A stretch of 64,000 bases of DNA from positions 806,001 through 870,000 of the forward strand of contig JAHLKG010000010.1 in the NCBI GenBank assembly GCA_025526995.1, written 5' to 3'. Position numbers and translations under genes: made by a program. This document shows, in pieces, positions 21,241-33,789 of this stretch. How positions within the stretch are numbered: position 1 is the first letter of the stretch; each line of letters opens with the position of its first letter. This DNA comes from Powellomyces hirtus (Eukaryota; Chytridiomycota; Chytridiomycetes; Spizellomycetales; Powellomycetaceae). The notes under the pieces were generated by a model. It searched no databases. It saw only the letters and a program-made list of their open reading frames with translations, and had not been told where the DNA came from.

Positions 21241-22790
21241 ATGACCAAGATTTGCTGCTTGGGTGCTGGGTATGTGGGTAAGCAGACCTTGTGTTGGCAC
21301 CTCAGGCAGCGTAGTTCGCGCGTGTATTGACTTTTCCCCCTGGCGCTCTTCACCCTTTCTGTTGCTAGGAGGACCGACATGCGCCGTGATTGCCTACAAG
21401 TGCCCGGACGTCCAAGTCACGATTGTTGACTTGAATGCCGAGCGCATTGCAGCTTGGAACTCAGACGAGCTTCCCATTTTCGAACCCGGGCTGGACGAAG
21501 TGGTGAAGGCGTGCCGCGGTCGCAACCTGTTTTTCTCCGCCGACGTCGACAAGGGCATTCTCGAAGCCGACCTCATTTTCGTGTCTGTCAACACGCCGAC
21601 CAAGAAAAGCGGGGTGGGTGCCGGGTTTGCGGCAGACCTTGCTTACGTGGAGTCGGCGACACGTCGCATTGCACGCGTGGCGACTACCCCCAAAATCGTG
21701 ATTGAGAAATCCACCGTGCCGTGTCGGACCGCGGAAAGCATGCGGGCGATCCTCGAAGCTAATTCGCGTCAGAACATTCGTTTCGATATCCTCTCCAACC
21801 CGGAATTCTTGGCGGAGGGAACTGCTATCGCTGACCTCATGAACCCGGACCGTGTCCTTATTGGGTCGCTGCAAACTCCCGAGGGCTTCGCGGCTCAGAA
21901 AGCCCTGGCGGATGTCTATGCTCACTGGGTGCCGCGCGAAAAGATCATCACTATGGGCCTGTGGTCGTCCGAACTCTCCAAGCTGGCCGCCAACGCGCTC
22001 CTCGCGCAACGCATCTCTAGCGTCAACGCACTCAGTGCCATCTGCGAGGCAACGGGTGCCGACGTTGACGAGGTTGCCTACGCCTGTGGTCTCGACTCGC
22101 GGATCGGGCCAAAGTTCCTCAAAGCCAGTGTCGGATTCGGAGGCAGCTGCTTCCAGAAAGATATCTTGAACCTCGTCTACCTTTCCGAAAGCCTCCATCT
22201 CCCGGAAGTTGCAGAGTACTGGAAACAAGTCGTTACGATGAACGAATACCAAAAGTCGCGATTCGCTGAACTGGTCATTCGACGTCTCTTCAACACCATT
22301 ACCAACAAGCACCTTGCCGTCTTTGGGTTTGCCTTCAAAAAGAACACTGGCGATACCCGTGAATCGCCGGCAATCACTTTGGTCAAACACTTTCTCCAGG
22401 AAAAGGCACACATCCACATATATGACCCAAAGGTCGAGGAGAGCCAGATCGAGTTGGACCTATGTAACCCAGACGTTGCCACGCCGGAACAATGTAAGAA
22501 ACGCTCTGGTGCTTCGTTACGGTTATACCCAAATTCGACTTCTAACACGTCCCGTTCTTTGTACAGACAAGAGCCACGTCAAAGTTTACAACAGCCCATA
22601 CGAAGCGGCCAAGGATGTAGACGCCATCGTTGTCCTGACCGAATGGGACGAGTTCAAGACCCTCGACTACCGAAAGGTCTTCAACAGCATGAACAAGCCC
22701 GCGTTTATTTTCGACGGACGCTTGATCCTAGACACACAGAAACTTCGCAAGATCGGCTTCCAAGTCGAGGTGATTGGCCGTCAGGCATAG
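21241..22790 (+). CDS. UDP-glucose 6-dehydrogenase
   Basis: Three exons (21241-21277, 21369-22493, 22567-22790) give 461 aa, close to the usual animal and fungal length. The enzyme oxidises UDP-glucose twice with NAD+ to UDP-glucuronate in the cytosol, feeding polysaccharide synthesis. The N-terminal Rossmann motif GAGYVGGP spans the first intron. The substrate and helix region includes [28 protein letters not shown] and [14 protein letters not shown]. The catalytic loop [10 protein letters not shown] has its nucleophilic Cys near residue 273. The C-terminal NAD-binding part shows [18 protein letters not shown]. All key residues appear present. In fungi the product supports capsule or glucuronan-type wall polymers or, after decarboxylation, UDP-xylose. 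Intron phases join cleanly, so the model is secure. Confidence 0.96.
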
Positions 22791-22942
22791 ACGCATGCAT
22801 GACGTTTAGAACATTGATTGATTGAGACAATCGTTTTTGGGGCTGCGCCGTCCAAGCCCAAGCTTGGGACAGTGTGCAGAAAAAGCTAGTATATATGTGC
22901 TGGACGAAAGGACCATAGAGTCATGTAAATTAACTATTTAAA

Positions 22943-24454
22943 TCAGAAATTGTGAACAACGTAAAGATGCGAGGGATTTATCGCTTGTCTGCATAGTGGG
23001 CATTCGGGCTAACAAGGAGTTTCTCGACGTGAGCAACAGTGCATCATTCTGTTTCAGAGTACTACATGCATACCTTGTTTCTACACCACTCTGCTATACA
23101 ATTCCAACAGAATACGTGACCACACGGTGTAGCTGTCGTATGTTTCCGGGGACTTAGGCACAGCATGCATTTCTGGGCAGCTGTTTGAGCATCATTCATT
23201 CCCAGCGTAGCAGATTGGGACAGATCTTCATCACTAAGAACACAGTTAATAATCGGACGTGTCGTTTGATTGAGACATGTAAGTACTTACTCATTGTAAT
23301 CCTGATCAGTCTCATTATTCGATGGCTTTAATCCCGCTCGGTAGTCCAGGTATCCTTTTACCAGGAGTTGTATTACGATCAGCGCGCCTAATAGCTCGTA
23401 TCCAGATTGTTGCTCGTTCGGCCGCAGCTTTCTGAGGAATATCTGGGCGAACACAATAAGAGCAAGGTGAGAGTGCATAAGACACTGCCTTTGTAATGAG
23501 CATGCCTGACTTACGTATCGGATTCCCAGTAACCGATTTGAGATATGATAGAACGCGCCCGAAAAGTAAAATATGGCAAGGTGGATCGAGTGGAGGTGGG
23601 TTTCACTCAGTTTCTGGATCGTAGATAAAGCGGCTGCGGCTTTACGCAAAAGATTGTGTCGCAGAGCCTGTTCTAATAGAGCGTGATGCGTTGAGCGTCA
23701 GGGTTCAGTGTTGACAGTGATCTTCAGTTGTGCGTTTTCTTACGATTTGATTGTCGTTTCACGCGATTGTTAATTTCGGTCACTAGCCGAGCAAACAGAT
23801 ATGGGGAGAAGACGTAGAGAAACGCTAATGCTGACCGCGCCTGAGCATTGTTCGAGCTGTCAGATACATGAGGAAGCTTCCTTTGATACATATGAGCAAG
23901 CAAACCCACCGTAGCTGACGGATGTAGCAACGTGCGATCTTGCACATGCATGATATCACAATACTCCTCTCCGAGGGTCCGGCTCCCTACATCACAACAC
24001 GTCAATCACGTTTCCATATGGAGCCGTATGGAATTGCGCACTGACCTGCTGCAGTGGTCAGACTCCGGTACGCCGCGTCTGAAGCTAAACTGACCTCATT
24101 CTGCCATTTCAAATGCGTTCTGGTCCCTTTTCACCAGAGATGCTGTTCGTCAATCATGGATAGCCCCACCGATACGCTGGAGGACGTGTACCAACCAAAA
24201 AAGGTCCTGAACACCGACGAGACTTGGTCTTGCAAGAGTTTCTGATAATATACATCTTTTTGGTTGGCTCGTATTATGTCCGGCTGTGATGCATATGGGA
24301 AGTTTATTGGAGAGGAGAAAGAAGAAGAGGAAGAAGAAGAGGAAGAAGAAGAAGCAAGCACTCGCGGCTTTGGTGATGGTGGCGGTGCTTGGGAGGACAT
24401 TGTGCTGGGCCCGAAAATGCTGTCAATGCGAATGCTTGTGAAGCTCGCTGGCAT
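22943..24454 (-). CDS. PEX10: Peroxisome biogenesis factor 10, RING E3 ligase
   Basis: Seven exons read right to left: 24454-24176, 24100-24046, 23986-23744, 23672-23515, 23442-23291, 23233-23074 and 23008-22943, giving 370 aa. The N-terminus is Ser-rich and disordered; an alternative ATG lies at 24400. Then come the Pex2/Pex12 family motifs: [29 protein letters not shown], a helix pair around [19 protein letters not shown], and [15 protein letters not shown]. The C-terminal RING reads [22 protein letters not shown], then CIAEWC and CPLCRQ, with the full C3HC4 set. PEX10 works with PEX2 and PEX12 in the peroxisomal membrane to ubiquitinate the import receptor PEX5. The poly-Ser tract explains a Glu-rich antisense frame near 24300-24350. 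Confidence 0.93.
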
Positions 24455-24853
24455 GGATCTCCCGTCATTGTGGCGCACGTGACGAGGCGTGTAACCTGTC
24501 AATCTGCCTTCGACATCGCATTCTGGATATCATGATATTGCCTACAAATTACTGCCCGGGGCGCTTTCGCAACCCCACAACCGATAAACGCTTGCAAAAG
24601 ATAGGATGACGACACCCACCCCGGAAAAGCTAAGCTAGCTATACACAGCTACTGCTAGACACGTACAATCCCAAGCCATTATATTTTTTGCGACAAATTT
24701 ACAAAGTACACCAAGATTCATACAAAATTCTGTAAACAAACGGGTATGGTATTCCCACCGCAGATGTACACGAAGAAGCACGCTATATACATATCGACAT
24801 GATGCCCGTGGGTGGAAGCAAAGTCTTCTCTTCGTGTTGTCTGCCAGTGTCAG

Positions 24854-26023
24854 CTAGCGCCTACGACTCCTGTGAGATCCAACCGAAATACCGGAGTCGC
24901 GCGGGTCTTCTTCGCCAGGGGAATGGGGAGTTTTGGCGAACGAGACGCGGGGAATCGGTGACACTGACAATGATGCTCTCTGCGCCGTAGAGGAAACCGC
25001 CCAGGCGGGGGGCGGGCGAAGGGATGAAGATCGAGCAGAGATGGAAGGAACATTGGACAATGGACGAGACTGGGGAGATCGGCAGTCAGAGTAGATGGAG
25101 GACCGCGAGTATCGGGGCCTTGAGGGAGATGTATGTGACTCCCGAACCGGCAACGGTGAGGAGTTTGGGGTGGGGTAAATGCTGTCAACGCGATCGGTCC
25201 GGCGATGAGCATGCGCGTTAGCTTCATCCATCCGCTTGTCCAAGCTCCGCGATCGTCTTGATCCCTGTTTGGTCGCGTAGGACATGAATCCACCGCGGTA
25301 AACAAGTTCTAACAACTTTGATGTGCACTCGTCCATGATGCCAGCCCACAGTTTTTCCCCACCCATGGCCACGGCCAGACTCACGCGATCGGTATGGGAG
25401 AGATGCCCGCCAAGAAATGTGGGTCGTTCCGCATCCTTTAGGTATTTCTGCCACAGAGACCGGAAGCGCGGCAGGAGTGAGTGAGGTATAGAAACCGGCG
25501 GAGCTGTTGGGGGACACAGGGGCGAGAGAAATCTGGCAATGCCATATGTCGGGATCTTGTCGCGTGGAAGGGAATCTCGATAGTATGACGGGAGGCAGTC
25601 GGCAAGATCAAGCATCAGATCAGTGTAGGCCGAGTGAAATCGCAACGTGTTGACTGTGAAAGGATCATTCTAAACCAGAGTTGAATGTGAGACATTGTAC
25701 TGACAAGAACAAGAAATGATTGGTACTGGGATGTCTTCATTTACCTTGATGTGGCCCGCAAACTTTCTGAACTCCTCGTCGTCCGTGAAAAGGGTTCTTA
25801 CAAACGCTTTCCGAGTACACAGGGTGTGCGAAGACGAGTCGTTTGACCAAGGGTCCGCGTTTTGCCAGGCATCATCGTTGTCTTTGAATCTGTACTTATC
25901 CGTTTGACGGATTTTGTTCCGATCTGCCTCGTGGCGGGCGCACTCGATGCTGAGCTGGTCATCGCTCATGCGCAGCTGGAGCTGTTCCCATAACGGGCAA
26001 TCTGAGTCCATGTCTCTTGGCAT
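24854..26023 (-). CDS. Unrecognised protein with disordered Ser/Arg/Pro-rich C-terminus
   Basis: Two exons (26023-25745 and 25669-24854) joined by a 75-nt intron (GTAAAT...GTTTAG) give 364 aa from ATG 26023; an upstream exon is possible because the frame is open to about 26281. The first 230 residues look globular, with blocks such as CTRKAFVRTLFTDDEEFRKFAGHIK, RFHSAYTDLMLDLADCLPSYYRD and FLGGHLSHTDRVSLAVAMGGEKLW. The remaining 130 residues are basic and rich in Ser, Arg and Pro. There is no signal peptide or membrane span. I do not recognise the family. It is transcribed in the same direction as PEX10, with about 400 bp between them. Confidence 0.6.
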
Positions 26024-29000
26024 ATCTGATAAAGTATAGTGGTGACTTGTCCAACGCTGATCTATTTGTTTTTGGAGATTGGGAATAAATTGCGAGAAAG
26101 CAAAGAGGCTGTAGTAGATATGTCTGAATGAGGTACGTGGGACTTTTCGACTCGTTTCCTCAGTGATATACATGTATAAAGTGTTGGGGATTCCCCTTCG
26201 TATGCGTCTGAGCAAACCAGCGCAAAAGCACGCATCGCACAAATGGGGACGACATGACGTTTGAAGGTGCAAGAAGCACACCCGAGGGGGGTGAAGCGCG
26301 TGGGACGTGTCGTGATCTTCGCGCGGGACCCCATGCAGGTCATTTCAACCATGATATGCTTGCCATGCATGCTGTGCAGTGCGCACAAAGGAGAAATGCA
26401 GGAGGGGAGGAGAAAGCAAAGGTGGACACGAGGTACACAAAGACAACGGATCGCACACGCTCGCGTCAACCCAACCCGGACAGCTACAACATGTCCGATA
26501 TTGCTCGGTGACGGACGGAGATTTCACGCTTGTCCATGAGCACTTGACAACAAATAACCCACCATGGGCTTTGTGTGCGTTACCTATCTATCCTCCGTGG
26601 AGAAGAGCAAAGTGCCAAAGAAAAATCCCTGTCTCTTTGATCAACGTGAGATGAGGATGGGAGACAAGTCAACCAACATGCTGCGGGCGGAATGATACTG
26701 TCAGCCGACAAATTCACACAGAGCAAGTCAAGCTTTTCTCCATCTCTAGTCATGGTTCATGTTCGCTTTTTTTCATCCTTTTATTTGTAGATTTCAGGAG
26801 ATGAGCACGAATGCCCACTCCCACCAACAAAAATTATGCCCCCACGCCGCCCCCAAAGGGACGGGTGAGCAAGGACCCTCGAACGGTTGTGCAATGCCGA
26901 GAAGTCCTCACCTAGGTCTGCCTTGTTGATCACAGAACCTATGGGCCAGGTAAGTATGAAGAAAAACAGGAGGGGAGTCGGGGGAGGGCCGCTATTTATA
27001 AGAAAATCCAGTGGTGGCTGTGCTGCAAAAAAATGTTGGAAAAGGGGCCGTGATTGGCTGAGGTGATCCATCGGTTGTGATTGGCCGATTCGCTGGCGCA
27101 GTCACGATACGCAGACAGTACTGCGCATCTGTACAAGAGGGTAGTCACTAGGCGCGCGCACATTCGCCTAGGTCGGCGCTCGCGGACTGCGGTAATGGCG
27201 AATTGGAGATGAAGCCAAGAACACAAGGCGTTCTAGGTAAATCTCTCGGCGCTGCGGGTTGCGGTGCATGCGAGATGGAGGAGGAATGTCGTGGGATGCA
27301 GCAGCGCTCGTTGAGCTTTGCACGGAGATCACTCAGCGGCGGTACAGCCAATGCCGTGCAATTCTGACCTCTCAATTTCACGTCATTCAACTGTCCATCA
27401 AGATGGGAACGGCCTTGTGCCCCCGGTCCCTACTCCTTTATGATGGCTTGACGGTTGGCCCAGTACTTGGTCGGCCGGCCGACAGGCTGTGGTTGCCACC
27501 ATTCCGAGGAAGTCGTTTTCTGCATTTGCACTACTTCCAATTCTGTAGAAAACGTTAGTCCATGCCGTACAATTCCAATCGGCAAGTGCCACGTTATTCA
27601 CAGTTCCATCGAGGAACGAATGGCGTTGTGTCCCCATGATGATGGGTTGACGGTTAGCCCACTACCAGTTTTGGCCGGCAGGTTAGTCCCACCGTTGGTT
27701 GCTCCCACGATATGAAAGGCAATCAGTCTTTTGCAGGCGAGTTATTGTTCATCTGCCTTAATGCTCATACCGTTCTGGTTCTCATGGGTAGCGCTGATGC
27801 TCATCGCATGTTGTATATAACATATACATGAATTCAAGATTGGTTTCATGTGCTGCGCTCGAGATGAAGCTTTAGTCTGCCTTTCACTCTTATGGAGAGA
27901 GTCATTCAATAGGGTGAATCAGAGCTGGAGGGCGTTCTGAGCTGCTTGTGGGTACCTATCTCATTCTCCATGCTGTAATTTCGCGGAATCTCTTCTTGCA
28001 CAGACTGTCACGACACCGGGTAGTTTCGCGATGCGGTGTGTGTGCTTGATCGCTGTGCGTGCTGCGTTAGTTTTGATGATATTTGTCGCGTGGTGGGTTT
28101 ATCCATAAGCCCCGATGACTTTTTCCTCCCGCGATGGCTGTCATACTTGGAGCCGCAATATGAGTTATGCAAAGAGACGCTGTTCAGCACATAACATCAC
28201 CACTTTCCTTTCCGCCTAAACAGACCTACCGATGCATTGACAGCAGCCGTGGTCCGCATTTATCCGCGTTTCCGATTTTAGCAGAATGTCAAGCCGAGGG
28301 TCTGTTTGTTCGCTTTGCGCAATTGGGTCCGCTCCAACCACCGGGTCGAGACTTGCCGAACGCCAAAAACTCGCATGCAGGATCTCTGGTTCTGGAAGCT
28401 CCTTCCTGGCCAGGCGCCGAGACTCTAGATCTGTCTGCTCCAAACCGGGAAAGTGTCAAAAAGAACAAATGGAAAGGGGGAGTGCAAAAAGTTACGCGTG
28501 ACGAGCGCGTTTCGAAGACTAACGTAACTAAACGTAATAACGAGGAACGCGTCCCAGAGCGATTTGCCCCCACCCGCGGCCGCTGCAGCTGCTTGTTCCT
28601 ACCTTCACATTTTATCTCCATCGTTTCAATATTTTCGTGAGTGTCGATACAGCGTTCGTTTCGTCGGCGTAGTACTTTCGTAAACAACGGAACGGGCTGG
28701 TACCTGCCTTGCCTCCTAAGCACTGGTTTCATCCGTCCGGTCAACAATCTGGAGAGAAGTGCTTGTCGCCGCGAAGTGGGAACTGGTCGAGCTTGCAAGC
28801 AGTTCGGGAAGCAAGGGTGGTCACTTTCTTATCTCTGGACAACATACATCAGCACAGTCAACTCGGCGGCAGCAACACTACGAATGGAATAGTCGAATCA
28901 AAATCGATCACCAGAACACTAACCCTTCTTCACGAAAATTTACGACAGCAGCGCAGAGCGGCTCGCGAGTGAGCCGGTGACAACCAACTGCAAACAACAC

Positions 29001-29092
29001 ATAGCACACCATATTAGCCATCACCTTCCCCACAAAACATCCAAACGTACAGACAACCAAAGATCAGCAACGATCAGCCATTCATCGGTAGA
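26024..29092. other. 3-kb intergenic region upstream of the Rb gene
   Basis: No gene could be supported between the two divergent starts. It contains the degenerate duplication at 27340-27710. A plus-strand frame at 28167-28640 has no recognisable domain. Within 600 bp of the Rb start there are two ACGCGT hexamers (about 28494 and 28547). The stretch 28980-29090 is A/C-rich (CAACCAACTGCAAACAACACATAGC) and probably the leader of the Rb transcript. Confidence 0.5.
27340..27710. repeat. Diverged tandem duplication, about 210-bp unit
   Basis: Two related blocks of roughly 150 bp start near 27351 (AATGCCGTGCAATTC) and 27561 (CATGCCGTACAATTCC). Both continue through CACGT.ATTCA, a GTCCATC or TTCCATC segment, ATGATGG.TTGACGGTT.GCCCA, GG.CGGC.GG and CCACC.TT. 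The copies differ by many substitutions and small gaps, so the event is old. No reading frame is conserved between them. Confidence 0.6.
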
Positions 29093-32000
29093 ATGAAGCG
29101 AAAGCATAGTTGTGATAATGATGAGTCCACCTCAATTGAAGATGTGGACTACAGCAAACGGCGCCGCATTGGTGGGCTCGTAGGAATCGGGCATGCGCCA
29201 GCAAGTGGAACTGGCCAGGACGTGGGAAGCCTACATCAGCAACCATATGGAAGATCCAATACGATGAATGTCGAGGGAGCGCACGATCGGATCATCTATC
29301 ATGAGTCGGCTGGCAGGCCCAACCAGGACCACAATCTTAGCCTAGCTCGAGACGCCATCGTTTTATGGAACAAGAACTTGGAGCTCAGACGCGACGTGAG
29401 CGAGAACAGCTTCGACCTCATGAAAGCAGTGTTGCTATTTCAGACAACAAACCTTGGACAGCAGCAGATTGTAGAGCAGATATACACTTGGTCTGCCGCA
29501 GCGATCTGGATTACTTCCAAGATAGGAAGAATATCCTTTAATTACGGCAACCTTCTGTTATCCCGATTCCTGGATTTTGGTGTATTGAAAAGGTACTAAA
29601 TAACTATCATTTTCGGTAATCTCATCCCACGACAGTAACCAAGACATGCTTCGTTTCATCAATCAGTGGGGCTGATACAATGCGAGTTCCAACAATGGGA
29701 CCTTTCATCAAGCAAACCAATGACTTTCTACGTATGGTCGTCTACTTGGACCAGCAGGAACCGCATTCGTACTTGGCACCCCACGCCCCACAACTCTTTT
29801 CCGATCTCGAACAAACCGGCGCCACCTTTCATGCTCTCCTGCAAATGTACGGCATGTACAACGAAGTATACAAAGCGCTGATCAACCCGCACATGGACTT
29901 GAGCGTCACGGATGATGACCCGGTGCATCGTTATGGGTGGATGTTCTTCCTTGTGGGCGCAGGTGAGACATAAAAACGCAATGTTCTTTAACCGTCCAGT
30001 AAGATGAGTCTGACCATGAAGTTCTTGTTGTCATTTAGACGAGTATTTTTCGAGGGATGACGGCACCATTAAAGCGTGGCAAAACGACGGCATCAAAACT
30101 TGGTGCCTTCACTGTGTACTGTTCGTGGGTCTCCAACTGCCCGCACAACGACGGCGTGGCGTCGCAGAAGTTTATCGATCGCTGTCGGGAATGGTATACA
30201 ATGAATCCGGGGAATGGATGCTCCATTTTGACGCCGTCTGCAGTCTCTTCTGCGACAAATACGACCAAGACCCCTCACAGTTTACCCAGTACGAAAAATA
30301 TAGCGTGAACCAGGTCATTCAAACGTTACGGAATTGCTGCCCACGCACGCGATTCCAGTTCGAGGAACAGCCAATCATACTCGCAGCGGGGTTCCCATGG
30401 CAGTTCTACCCGGAAGTTTTCGGGACCTTGCTGTACAGCAATCTGGAGGACCTGAGTCGACATTTAGATTATACCCTGCTTGAACGGGATTATGAATTTG
30501 ATCCACGTTCGTTCAGACAAGTATCGCGGCCTTCAGGTAAATGAAATGAAGGGAATGGAACAAGCTAAGATTATTGGCATGTTGAGGCTCACTATTGGGC
30601 CCGCCCCTGCCGTTCTGCAGTCGCACCACGACGGTTCAGCCGGACTCCGGCAACATCTTTCCGTAATTCGACGGTGTCCCGAAATCTGCTTCCGGAGCTG
30701 CAGGCTTTCAATATGTTCAACGTGAGGCCTCGCATTCCATTTTCATTTCATAAACCTCATGTCGTTTTGTATGCGCGGAGAAAGGCAACCAAATCAAAAC
30801 ATACTCAGTTTCATTTGGGTTTTTAGAATTCGATGAAGGAGACGCCGCTCAGTGCACGCTCCACTGTGGTCCCACGAGCTGCCGGCGCTAACAGAGCCGC
30901 ATTACAGTGGGCGCAAACCCAAACCCAGTTCGTGCAGCAGCTTCAAGATACGGTGAGTGTGTGCGATTCGGCAAAAAAAACGCTCCGCTGCGCCCCTTGC
31001 TTGCCAATGTTGACTGTCCTGATTCTCCGCCTTGGTTTTTGCTTTCTTCAGTCTGTCGATCCGACTTTCTTGTGCACAACTCCGACATTCAAATGCCTTC
31101 CACCCAACTGTCGGGGCCCAATCATTTATCACATCAACGTCACAGCTGGTAGGGATAAAAGACATACGCTCATACTCTTTTGATTTCTCCCGATGAAAAT
31201 CCCGGCTGATGACATGTGTATTCCATCATAGAACGACTGATCGCGAAGCTGTCACCAAAATATCCCACCCACATCGCTTGCTGGAACCTCGGTCCGGCAT
31301 TGTTCTACCACATTCTCCAATGGATCACATTTCGATCAATAGCACGGCAAAAACCGGTGAGTTTAGGACCAGAGAACGGGCGGCATAAACCCTAGAGCCA
31401 GTGTCTTTTTCGATCCGTGCTTCTGATATGCTTATATTATCTATTTTAGTCGGCGTTCGTAGGTCTTCTCAATGACAAGCAATTCATCCGCTGCATGCTG
31501 TTTATTGCGTTCGAAACGATACGCTATACCTGGCAGGTTTGTTTCTCACTCCTCACTAGAAATCAGTAGTAGAACGGACAAAAGGAAAAGCACTCAAACT
31601 GATCCTTCGTAAATCACATGGTGCAGATTGGCTCAAAAGCGACCACCGATGAGCTCATGCGATTGCTAAATCCAAGCTGCATCGCGCTGGCGATGGCTCT
31701 CGAACTGGTCACCACAACGCAGTTCTTTGTGAGTACATGCAGTGCTCTAGTGTCCTCCCACAGAACATGTACTCACTGGCCATCTAGTTCTCCACGTGGA
31801 TCAAAAAACGTCTGGTGGAGCTACAAGAGCGAACGCTCGAGACGCAGATATGGCGAGAGCCGACATTTTACAAAGTGTTGCACGCCGCCGCTGACACGAA
31901 CGAACCATCACAAAGCTCAACTTCTCCCGATGGTATGAGACGAGCTCTGGTCTTCCATTCATATCGTAAACTCAAAAAAAGGGATTTGTCTGACATTACT

Positions 32001-32913
32001 GACTTCTTTTAATTAGCGGAATTCCCTGCCATCGCAGAGGTCTTGTCACTCTACGGAGAACGCTGCCGGAGCTCAGACCTCGATTCCCTACCCAGCGTCA
32101 TTAGAGGCATACACGTAAGAACGCACGTCTTCCTCCGCACCGTAACACACACCCCACGTTCTGAGACTCACTTGACCTCTTCCCCCCACAGCGGCTCCGT
32201 TCTCAAATCCTCAACATGATCAGCGGCCGTCTCCGCCGACTGTGCCACGACCTCGGCACGCCCGACAGAGTCGTTTCGACAACCGAGAAATGTGTAAAGT
32301 GGGGCTTGGAACACGAACACGATCACCGACTGATCAGCAACCGCCACATTGACCTGTACTTGATTTGCTGCCTGTACGCCGCGGCAATTATCGAAAGACA
32401 GCCGCTCAAGTTCAGGACGATTGTGGATTCGTATAGCAAACAGCCGCAGTTTGTGAATTTCGTACGTCTGAGCTATCAGATTTGATCGAGCTTATATCAT
32501 ATCCCGGATCTCACTTTTTTTTTATTTTGTTGTAGACTCTTACAGAGATTTCCGTCGACCACAACCACTCCATCGACCTAGTCTCCTACTACAACAGACT
32601 CTTCCTCCCAGCAATGACCGAATACATGAGTTCCGAAGAAACGCGTCGAGCAATCGACCCCCACTTTGGCATCGCCCCGCCAGCCTTACTCGTGCGCCAA
32701 GACGCAGTCGTGATAACAAGCCAAACCCGAAAACCATCCCTGATGATACAATTACCCGGGGCGGCAGATATGTCACCACGAACACACAGGTTCTCGGCAA
32801 CGGAGACGCCGTTGGTGGACAGGGCAATGAGTCCCGGGACACCGACTGGGATGTCTAGTAAGAAATTGTTTGGCGGGATGGCGGGGTTGCCGCCGAGGGT
32901 GCCGGAACCGTGA
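29093..32913 (+). CDS. Retinoblastoma-family pocket protein
   Basis: Thirteen exons: 29093-29592, 29667-29962, 30039-30536, 30621-30721, 30827-30952, 31052-31148, 31232-31356, 31450-31536, 31627-31728, 31788-31932, 32017-32114, 32192-32461 and 32536-32913. All phases match, giving 940 aa. The N-terminal domain includes YGWMFFLVGA, like the FWTLFLLAKG motif of Rb N-terminal domains. Pocket A (about 480-690) begins with TPLSARSTV and contains LIAKLSPKYPTH and FVGLLNDKQFIRCMLFIAFETI, matching the LLNDxxFHxSLLAC helix. Pocket B (about 725-850) has RLRSQILNMISGRLRRLCHDL, RHIDLYLICCLYA, FRTIVDSYSKQPQ and DLVSYYNRLFLPAM, matching HIDQIxLCxxY and the FYNxxFVPxM end. Pocket proteins bind E2F-DP and repress G1/S genes. 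The C-terminus carries TP and SP sites (SPGTPTG). Confidence 0.93.
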
Positions 32914-33789
32914 GAGGCGAGAAAGGAAAACTGAGAGGAAAAAGAGAAAAATCCGAAGAGGTGCGATGCGTTGTCACCCTCTCGGGCATAACTGGAATCA
33001 ACCCACTCAAAATCGGAACGCTGCAAAAAGAAACAAAAGTGGAATCACAACTTATAGATGCGCAAGGCAGAGCGCACAGAGATGGTCTGAGACGTGTTTG
33101 AGAGTCTGGAGAAGCAACAAAAAGAGGAATGGGTAGCTTGGGCTTTCGGCAACCTCCCCTGTAATTAATTTTCAATGTGTACTGTGTCGGATTTGGTCTG
33201 GTCGCGGTGCGTACGAAGCTGTGCAATCTCTTCCTGATGATTGCGGAAAGTCTGTATTATCTAAATACAAAAATATTAAGGATTCTTCCGTGTATACCTT
33301 TTGCGTGATTGATGAAATTGCTTTTGGATTCCCGCCCCGGCCGTAAATGCAGTCGGGCGTGAGAACGGGCCATCTCCGCCCTTTGACTGCGCGAAAGAAG
33401 TACAATCTTGTTGGTACGGCCAGGTGGACCATCTTCCACGTTCTTTGCCAATCACTTCAAAATCAAACGGGTCCAGTTAATTGCAATGCAATGAGGATCT
33501 GATTCGCATCCATGATATATTTTCAAGTCCTCCCGTTGTCCAAACGCCGACCGAAAACGAAACTCCACATCCCCACTTTGCGCTAAGAATTATCAGAGTA
33601 TTGCCGGCATTTGCCGTCCTCCCATCAGAGTGTGGTATGTTGAAAGGGCAAAACATTCCTTCTCCGCTCATCCAATCCGAAATTCTCAAACAGGATTGTA
33701 AAGGTATTTCTATTCTCCCATTCCAAATTTATCGATGTTTTTCGAGCAAGCGTATTGTATGGGTGTTGAAAAATGTGGTGAATTTCGTT
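32914..33789. other. Intergenic region between convergent genes
   Basis: The Rb gene and the ATP synthase k-like gene converge across 876 bp. I see no exon or repeat here that I can support. Confidence 0.45.

Noticed and set aside
21461..22417. Long minus-strand ORF opposite UDP-glucose dehydrogenase
   Set aside because: It is a shadow of a GC-rich conserved enzyme gene, with no recognisable motif.
24264..24482. Glu-rich plus-strand ORF
   Set aside because: It is the antisense of the Ser-rich N-terminus of PEX10; the PEX10 frame continues into conserved motifs.
28167..28640. 157-codon plus-strand ORF upstream of the Rb gene
   Set aside because: No domain, no splice continuity to the Rb exons and no conserved composition; more likely promoter or leader DNA.
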